DNA of 64,000 nucleotides from Drosophila persimilis (lineage: Eukaryota > Arthropoda > Insecta > Diptera > Drosophilidae), in contig NW_020825289.1 in NCBI RefSeq assembly GCF_003286085.1, positions 7,750,001 through 7,814,000 of the forward strand, in the 5' to 3' direction. How positions within the stretch are numbered: the first letter of the stretch is position 1; the number at the start of each line of letters is the position of its first letter. Under the pieces are notes generated by a model, which was not told the DNA's origin, ran no database searches, and was given only the letters and a program-made list of their open reading frames with translations. The translations under genes and the position numbers were made by a program. Shown piece after piece: positions 55,419 to 64,000 of this stretch.

Positions 55419-56700
55419 CCCCAGCTCGAGCGTGGGCCAGGGGGAGGCCGAGCTGAAGCCCGGCACCGGTTCCTCGGAACGCAGCTTGAAGCTATCGGTG
55501 CTGGTCAGGGGAGCTGTGCTAGCAAAGTGGTGGTGCGAATGGTGTGGATGCGGATGCGGATGCGGATGCTGGTGGAGATCGGCGTACGGTAGGGGCACGG
55601 CTCCAGCTGCGGCGGCTGCTGAGGCACTGGCAATTGTGGCGGCCGTTTTGGTGGCTCTTCTGCTTCGTTGCTTTCAATTGGGAATTGGGATCTGCACTGC
55701 ACTGAACCTCCTTCCTCTCCTTTCGATTGGGGACTGGATCCGCAGTTGGATTCGATTGGGGATTGGATCTGCTCTCTGGGATGGAGATGTGTCTCTGGAG
55801 ATGTCAATCAATGGAAGTTCTCTCCCACTCTATCACAGCACAGAACGAGAACGAGAACGAACGCGAACGAACACGCACTAAATCCAAATCCAGCACCGAC
55901 TGAGTGTGGGTGTGCATATACTTCTGTGGGTGTATGTATATGTATGTGTGGGCTGCCAATGCACCGCAGAGAATTTGGGATTTTCGGAGGAATTGGTCTC
56001 GCAACAAGTTTTAAGCGGCGCGCGCTACCGTCCCGAGTGACTGTTAAACCCCAACTGAATCCTCGTCCAGTCCACAGCGACTGCCAGCGATGCTTGCGAG
56101 ACTGCGTTGCTCTGCGCAGCACCAGCAGCACCAGCAGCACCAGCAGCGGTGGCAGCAGAAGCAGCAGCAGCAGCAGCAGCAGCGGGAAAAGCCAAACGAC
56201 CAACGACCAATGTTTTGAAAATGGAAACGAAACGAGCCTGCGCCGCATGAGAGTTGAGTTCCATGTGGGCCGAGGGGGTGGCAATGGCGGTAGGTAACAA
56301 TAAGCAAGCCTGAGAGGCGGCGGCAGGCAACGAATGGAAAATCTAACCTATCGCTGGGAGTGCAAAACGACACCACATCGTCGTCCCGTCCCGTGGAGAG
56401 CCGAACTGTCAGCAACAAAACCATCCACCGACGACGAAGGAGACGACGACGCCGACAACGACAACCAGATCCAGAGAGAGAGAGCGAGGGAGAGCATGAT
56501 AGAGAGAGACACAACAAGGCAGAGCAGGCAAGAAAGACACACAGACACAGATGCAATACAGAGTGAGAGGGAGAGCGCTATACACCAAGTGGTTGTGGGT
56601 TGGTGGGTACATTTCCAGCCGTGGGACACTCTTTGCAACGCCCCAGTTATTGGGGGCGTGAGTGTGCAGCAGCAGCAGCAGGCTGAAACCATTGGAGATG
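55419..56700 (-). promoter_or_regulatory. kn: knot 5' UTR and promoter-proximal region
   Basis: Upstream of the knot ATG on the minus strand. The first 255 nt are open in the knot frame and rich in CATCCG/His-Pro codons. A CAG/CTG-rich run lies at 56110-56185. A TCAGTT initiator-like sequence reads on the minus strand at about 56058-56053, without a convincing DPE. The transcription start is not fixed. Confidence 0.4.
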
Positions 56701-59117
56701 GATAAACGCACTTCTCTCGTACATTGGTTTGGGTTCCAGTTTGTTCAATGTACTGGCGGTAATGTTGACTGAAGGAATGCTAATGTGAGAATACAACCCA
56801 TGCACTTCCATATCTAAGTGTCTCTCCTGGACGATGCTTAAATGGTTCATTATACACAGACCTCAAACCCGCACTACTGCACTGCTTGAATGTGGGAAGA
56901 TCCACACGTCACTTGGGGTCGCGTGGGCTCAAAAGATCCGACATCCTTGCTGATTCCGGTTCAGAAAGGATCGTGCTCGTCATTTCAATGTCATTCGTCA
57001 TGCGAAAGAACATACCGTGAAGGAATATATCCACACTAAACCGCCATAGATGCAGCCACTAGAAAATCTGGAAATAGTACACGACGAACACATGAATGCA
57101 GACACTAAGATGCTACATACCCAATAATCTCCAGATTCGTGGCCGTTGGTGGGTGTGTAGTTCGATCATATTATGCAATTTGCAAACGAATTCCTCTAGT
57201 TATAGTTCTTCGCTGCTGGTTCCACTTTAAGCGCGCTTTATTGGAATATATTCCTTCAAAGAAGGAGGATACACTCCTATGAAAACTATTATGTGCTGTG
57301 GTGCTGCAAATTGTTGAAAGAATTCGGTGTTTCAATTTAGTTTCTTTAAATTTAATGAACAATTTAATTAACTCAAATTAAAAAATTAAGAAAATCTTCA
57401 ATTTAATTGTGTGTTTTCCAAATCAAAGTTAAGTTTCTATAAATATATAAAATAATATAGTCTAATGGAAATAATATATACTTATTTATATATATATATT
57501 TATATGTGATTTAAAACATTAAACAATACTATAAACATTGAAAATCGCACGAAAAAAGTATGAAAGTAACGTCTTGGCCTCTGAACCAATGAAATTTTAG
57601 CCAATGAAAATCATTCTCTTTTTCTCATATTATTCTTCTCTCTTGATTGTCGGCAAAGCAGTCGAACAGCAGTCCGTGGCTATGTGTGCGCGTGTGTATG
57701 TGAGAAACGAGTGGGAAAGTGGAACAACGGTTTGTGATTCTACATATATTATACATTACATTACATTTTACATGTAGTAAAGGTGAAAATTGAGAGCGAG
57801 CAGGATTCGCTAGGGATCCGTGTGGGTGGAGATTGATTCCATGTTCTTAGGGGTTCGTTTCAAGTTTTAATTAGACGGAATGATGCTTTTCCATATGCTG
57901 GGCTTCCATTTTCTACGTGTTTCTTGCCACAAAGAAGATTCTCTTTCTCTCCTTATTCTAATCCTCCTCTAACGATTGCTCATTCAGGACTCTCTTACTG
58001 TACAGTACTTTATGAGGTCTTTCTTCATTCTTGTCCGCTTCTGTTGTTGCCTTTCAGAGTTGATTAGTCATCATTTCGGGTTTAACCCCTTCTGACTTTC
58101 GCACATTATTCGCATTGAACACACTCGTACATATCCTTTGAGTTCCTTTGGTTAAGTTGTCAAACACACTCGAGGACCTACTCTCCCTCCCTCCCTCCCT
58201 TTTCGTTTGCGTATCTCCCTCTCTTTCTGTCGGATTAGTTACCGGCGAAAACGCCCACAGAATTTTCACGCCTCGTTAGGAGAAAACAGTCGGGGATGGG
58301 CTCGGTGCGGGACGGTACGGGGTTCGGTTGAAAAACAATTTGCATTTTCCGCATTTGCGGTTTTCTGCCTGTGACCGTTTGACAGTGTGACAGAGAGAGA
58401 GAGAGAGACACAGAGGGAGAGGGAGAAAGAGATGGAGTTTGTTTGAGTTTTCTGTGAATTAATTTGAGGGGCGTGGTAATCTCATTAACTTTTGACAAGG
58501 CGCGTACGTAACCTCCTTTCGAAAAAGTCACATTTTCCTCTTGCAAGTGCAGGGAAAACTCTTTCATTCCTTGTCTCTCTCCCACTCTCTGTTTGGTCTA
58601 TTTTTAAGAAACATTTCCCCATAGGACAGGTTCCGGGAACGGAGCGGAGCGGAGCGGCACACAATTTTATGTTTAAATCAAAGCCAAAAGGCAAACAGAA
58701 GATGTCCCCAGACTCCGCTAATTAACCAAAATACCCTAAAGGAAATTCCTCTGGCCATCACCTCCCGTTACCCTTTAGGAAAGCGGAATTTTCTTTTTCC
58801 GCAAAGGTGAGGAAAATTCTCTGATCTACGCTGCGGTCCGCGGGACTTTGTTCGATTAACCCCCTTTTATCACGCCCAATTCTCGGAGGAGTTTCTCGGG
58901 CCGCGACAGCTGTCACACAGCTCTACCCCTTTGACCCCCTCCTCCTCCATCACCACCACCACTCCCCCTCTACACCATGCCTCTTGTTTGTTGAGCGTCG
59001 GGCGTTGGGCTTTGAATTTGATTCAAATTGTTTCGAATTGGATTTACATGGACATCCACTAGCCAAAGGCCCCACCCCTCCCCCTGTGCTGTGGTGCGCT
59101 GCGACTTATGGGATTAG

Positions 59118-59144
59118 TGAGAGGAGAGGAGAGGAGAGGAGAGG
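59118..59144. repeat. (GAGAG)n tract
   Basis: Five GAGAG pentamers upstream of knot. GAGAG is also the GAGA-factor (Trl) core. Confidence 0.75.
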
Positions 59145-62100
59145 GTGAGGGTAGGCCAGGGGCAGAGAAAGTGTCATCATTGCAATTACAATTGTGTGTG
59201 TCAATTAGTCGGAGGATTGACTCTTGAAAAACAAACGGCGCTGCTCGGCTCGCCTGGGGGGTTAGGGTGGACTGAGGTCCTGGCAAGGGTATTCCAACAA
59301 GTGATCAAATCCCTATTAAGAAACTAATGTAATGTGGATAATCCAAGCAATTTCGAGTGTAAGATGGATCTAAAAGTTCTTATAGAAGAATAGAGAAGGA
59401 AACCATATAGATCTTCCTCTTCCTCCTTGAATGCCTTACCCCCTTATTGGTTTAGCATCTGCTTGCATATCCATTAGCCCTGCCCCTAGCCTGCATTTCC
59501 GATTTCCTCTCACTCTGTATCCCTCCAGCAGAAACCATGAATAATTTTAATATGCAAACGGAACGGAGCATGTAAATGTCTCATTTGTCAGTCGTAAACA
59601 AAAAAGGAAGAGAACAAGAATAAGAAACCGAATGTAAGGATGCGAGTACACATTTCTCCATATGCAAGACATTCACAGGACCTGGACAGAGGGCCATAAA
59701 TAAGGCGGCGAGAGGGAAATTTGAGGCGCGAACATTTTAATTAGTGTGCCTCCATGGGCATGGTATGGTGTGTGTTTCGAGTGCACACTCGTCCTGGGGC
59801 CTGGCAGGACACTTATGCAAATTAGTCGGGAGTCGCCGCCCTAATGAGAGGGGAGGAGAGTCGACTCCGGGAACACACCGTGAAGATAAATCATATTTAG
59901 TTTCAGTTCTTTCGCTGGATTTTCACGAGTCATCATCGTCATTGATTCGGGGGAATGGAATCCGTACTGCCTCGGGTCTCAGGTCTCTGCGGACTGCGAC
60001 AGATGCCACAGATCCATCCACAGAGATCTCTGACAGTTGCATTGTCTGCTGCCAAAGACCACCAAAGTTTTCAGTTCCTGAGAACTCTGCCCCTGCCCCG
60101 ACCAATACATCGATGCTTCAGCCGAGTGGCGCTGCACTTGCCACAATTTAAGCACAGATTGAACTCGAGTCGCGGCAGGACAAGCGAGCAAGTGCTCAAG
60201 TGTTTGCCACTTGAGTGAAAAGCGGCTAGAGGCAGTCGGGGCCTGGAGTGGCACGTGGCAGCGACGGAAAAAAGCCAAGTAAATTTAATTAAATTATCTC
60301 AAACACGTGTTTGACCAACTGCAACGATTTTGCGAAAACAATCGGAAACCAGTTTAAATATTTACCCAGCCCAGGCCTTTGCCTAAACGTTCTCGTGAGG
60401 GTAACTCCCACAAAAGAAGGCCGTCCACCGGCGACCGTCGTCGAAGGGTTTCGTTTACATAAGAAAAAAACAAGAAATTAGTACAGGATTTCGAATAAAA
60501 AATACCCTAGTTCTTGGTTTGCTTTATTACAGGAATTTCATTTACGAAAATCGTTTCAAAATCGAGGAAAAAATGCATAGAAATTTATGCTGTTCTGAGA
60601 CTGTTTTTGGTTGTTAAAACGATCTATTGATAATGATTTTGGATAGATTAGACGACTGTTTAGGGACTGTTTAGAGCTCTTCCAGATTCCCAGATCTTGG
60701 TCTAGAGCCTCTATAGAGAAAAGATCCATAATACACAGAAATATTAAATGAAATAAAATAAAATATTAAATAAAAACGGTAAATTAAATATTGGGCTTTT
60801 AAATATAAACTCAATGATTAAAATGTAAAAAAATAAAAAAAAATAAATCTTTTAAGTATGGTTCATATTTAATTTGAATATGAAACATTTTAAAATATGT
60901 AAGTATGTTATATTAAGTTTGTGGGAACTATATTTATATTTTTTACATATTAAATATAATTATCCTGTTACAATTTCCATTCTCGGAGCAAATATTAAGC
61001 GTTGAAATAATTATAAACACTACAATTTCAGGGCGTACCAACTTTCATATCCTATCGTACAATCTATGCAATCGGTAAGGTATTTTTCTCCCATCCATCA
61101 ACATGCAGAAATTCATCATAAACATTCCATAAACTCTAGAAATACCGTGTACGACAGAAGGGAGGGTAAAACGTAGAACCCTTCTTCAGATTTATTATTT
61201 CAGCACACACACACAACACGAAGGATGTGGCAGGGGCAGCAGGGACTTCTTACCACAGCCCCCCGCCACATACAAAGGTGTTCGAAACATTTTCGCACAT
61301 CTCCCAAGGCCCCCTCCTGGCGCGGAGCAGCGCGGAGGGTGGGGGGGTGGTGGGGAGGGAAACCCGTTTGTCTTGGCCAAAACCGAAATACAGCAAATAT
61401 TTATACAAAATCATAAATATTTACAAGTCTCGCGCAGCGATCTCCTCCATCGATAAGCGTTTTTGTGGCTGGTGAAAACAACCTGGCCATAAACACGAAA
61501 TTGTTTCCCATTCCCCCCACCCCCCGGTCTGGCCAAATAAGTGGCAATGAAATGAAATCCATCGAACGCATCACAAACCGCATCGAGATTGGGACCCAAG
61601 GCCCACGGCAGTTCATTAACTGGGACTCGAGTCCGGGCCGGTCCGGCCCGAAATGGTGGCACAAAAGATTGATTTGTGGCCAAGAAAAGTTAGCCAAAAA
61701 ATAAACGTACATTTTCCATGATTTTCCCAGCAGCTCCTCAATTCCATTTCCCTGACATTTTCCAGTTGAAAATAATTTACGAGGTGGGGCTTGGAAGCGG
61801 AATGAATTCTTGCATCTCATTTGGGCGTTTTAGTGCAGCTCCTTCTGGGTCCTGTCCCCCAGGGGGGCTGCTCCGCCCATGTCCCACCTGGAGAAGCGTG
61901 TCAGCGTTGGGGATCGATCCTCTGGAGAACCACAAAAACGCAAACGAACGATGGCGTGGCATCACCGCCATGCAATGTCCCACGGCAAAGAAGGGGTGGG
62001 TGTGGGGGGTGGCGACACATTTACTAGATTAATTAGCTCATTTACTGCTGACAATGTCCGTGTTAATTCCCCACGAATTAAATGATAACATCGCCCGAGA

Positions 62101-62680
62101 AAAGACCCGAAGAACGAACGTGTCGATGAAATGGATTGGCTAATGCTTGTTGACGCTAATGCCGGTCGGTAATCATGGGAGTTGGGGCCAGAGGGGGGGG
62201 GGGGCAGGATCACTAGCCATAGGTGTGCACATGTGTACGTGTGCTGGAGGGGGGGACAGGGCTGGTAGGGGCTGCTGGTGTGCATCCGATTTGCATAATT
62301 TCAAGGACCACTTCGTTAAAGGACGCACCCCTGACGCCCAGCTTGTTGAAACCGCCTCACACCTCCTCCCATCGAACAACCCCTCTGATCCGGACATTTA
62401 CACTGCGGGAAAAGAGGGGGAAATGTTTTAAAATCGCCCATTACCTAGAGCCACTTCCGGGTGGGTCTCTTCTCCCAGTGCTGCTCCGTCTGTTGCCGCT
62501 GTGTTTCCCTGTTTTTCAAACTATCCAAACAGCCAGGCAAAAATATAATTTGACTTCATTATGCGAACAGTTGTTGCCCTTTAGTTTTGGTAATTTATTT
62601 CAATTTTTCCAGTCTTCTGGCAGGCGAGTCTCTATCCGGCAAAAGGGGTTAATGGCTCCTGCAGTCCATCCCTTCTCCAG

Positions 62681-62714
62681 CCCCAGCTCCAGCTCCAGCT
62701 CCAGCTCCAGCTCC
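62681..62714. repeat. (CAGCTC)n tract
   Basis: Five hexamers of CAGCTC upstream of knot. Confidence 0.8.
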
Positions 62715-64000
62715 TGTCTGTTTGTGTGCCTCAAATGCTGCTATTGTTGCAATTGTAATTTGTTTTTATTGTCGCTGCTTCGGGGCGAGGTAGAGTACGA
62801 CTTGGGTGTGGCCAATGGAAAGATTCATTTCCAGCAAATCAAAAAAAAAACGAAAGAAAGATCCTTGGGCAGGGCGCTCATAATTAATTTTTGTGATATT
62901 TCCAAGACTCATCCAGAGACAGGGATAGAGGGAGGCTTAGCTCCCCGGAGAGGCAACCTTTTGGGCCATTTAGACTCAGTGTTGGCCAGCAAACAAGCCA
63001 ACAAACAGACAACACGGACAATGCATAACGGTACGAGTACGAGCTGTGTCCTGTTCCCAGACTGGGCGTGGCTGCATTCCTTTCTTTCGGCTAACCAAAA
63101 CAAGGATATTGACACTTTTCATCTCAGACACAGACTTGGCCTCGACTTTATCTCAGGGCGAGGCAGGAAGAGATGGAATGGAGTCCTTCCCTGACTCTGC
63201 CTCCGAATCAGAGTCAGTTTCAGTTTGAAAGTTCCTCCGCTCAAGGACTAAAGGACATAACCATGCATATAAATTTGATTATTATTAAGGCGGGCACATT
63301 AGTAAGCATTTCTAATGACGGGCCGAAGGATCACTGAAAAGGGTCAGTGCCGCCCCTGCCCCTGCTTCCACATGTGTGTGTGTGTGTGGTGCATGTGGCC
63401 TGTGGCATGTGGCATGTGGCCTCGGTTTCAAGTTAATTTATAAATATGTACGTACTCAGGTTTATGGTTTTAAGTATTTAAATATTTTATTTAGCACACT
63501 TCTTGGCCTCAGACTGCGGCTACGGGTTTTTGGCCGCCTCCTCTGGTCCTCTCTGTCTCCGTCTCCGTCTCCGTCCCTGTCTCTCACTCTCACTCTTTCT
63601 CCTTCTCCTGCCTCACGTGTGCGGGTTTTATTCATAATTTATGCGTCCACAGGGCGACACTCATTCGGATCTGCACAGGAGTGTGTGTGAGGGCACTCAT
63701 TAACTGGAGGGCTTTAATTTAAAGGGTAAGGAAAGACCTTTATTGCCCAGAAACACACTTAAATTTTAGTTAAATTTATACATTTTTAATATACGATTAC
63801 AATCCTTACTTTCTAGATCATCTATCCTGGATTATGTGTCTCAAAAATTCTTAACAAAGGCCTAGTTCTGTCATGGAAGGACTTTGGAAGTTTCGATCCA
63901 TTCGAACTGCTTTTCCCTGCTTTTTTCCATGGTATATATAAATATATTATATGATATATATACTCGTATATTCCTTTGAGTATTCCCAACCAAAAACCGC

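Larger units (their letters stand above)
56701..64000. other. Region upstream of knot, no gene identified
   Basis: About 7.3 kb without a supportable coding region or RNA gene. It has AT-rich stretches at 57360-57540 and 60760-60990, GAGAG, AGCTCC and GT tracts, and otherwise unique sequence. Distance and position suggest knot upstream enhancers. The 323-codon frame at 62223-63194 lacks an early ATG and looks non-coding. Confidence 0.5.

Noticed and set aside
62223..63194. 323-codon plus-strand ORF upstream of knot
   Set aside because: It begins at GTG with no early ATG, contains an AGCTCC-driven Ser run, no domain or splice support, and base composition like the flanking DNA.

Overview
This is a Drosophila nuclear window. 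The evidence is compact multi-exon genes with GT-AG introns of about 60-200 nt, Drosophila protein families with recognisable exon structures (Patronin, BEAF-32, knot), CAG/CAA-rich coding runs, many GT/CT/TATG microsatellites, and DRE/CGATA-type promoter motifs. All seven genes recognised have D. melanogaster counterparts that I recall on chromosome arm 2R (Muller element C). The species cannot be fixed from sequence alone. An obscura-group or other non-melanogaster fly is a reasonable guess.

Layout. 1-483 is the 3' end of a papain-like cysteine protease (CG4847). 484-2780 is repeat-rich intergenic DNA with a foldback element. 2781-5184 (+) is a RASGEF1-type Ras guanine-nucleotide exchange factor (CG4853). 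5526-6172 (-) is APC10, sharing a 208-bp divergent promoter with Imp3 (6381-7050, +). 8625-24052 (-) is Patronin, the CAMSAP-family microtubule minus-end protein, resolved here into 23 coding exons (1,799 aa if all are included). 26657-28563 (+) is BEAF-32, with two alternative first exons that each carry a BED zinc finger, joined to one common exon with a BESS motif. 30224-55418 (-) is knot/collier, the COE/EBF transcription factor, with 11 coding exons per isoform, two alternative C-terminal exons, and introns up to 10 kb. 55419-64000 is knot 5' UTR/promoter and upstream DNA with no gene that I can support.

The left block (CG4847-CG4853-APC10-Imp3-Patronin) corresponds to D. melanogaster 53E-F and the right block (BEAF-32-kn) to 51C, as I recall. 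The junction between Patronin and BEAF-32 (about 24.4-26.6 kb) is therefore a gene-order breakpoint relative to D. melanogaster. It holds a DRE, CGATA motifs and a decayed-looking stretch.

The genes are not one pathway. They share architecture: divergent pairs with short promoters (APC10/Imp3), and convergent pairs with abutting 3' ends (CG4853/APC10, Imp3/Patronin, BEAF-32/kn). I found no new multi-gene system. The most interesting signals are in RNA processing and regulation: runs of phase-symmetric Patronin exons, an acceptor with a ~210-nt AG-free zone, a stop-free 66-nt intron in the RasGEF catalytic domain, a weak knot donor whose read-through would remove the IPT/HLH half, and a cluster of BEAF-type CGATA motifs inside BEAF-32 itself. 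Exon boundaries were derived by hand from splice consensus, phase continuity and protein-family continuity.
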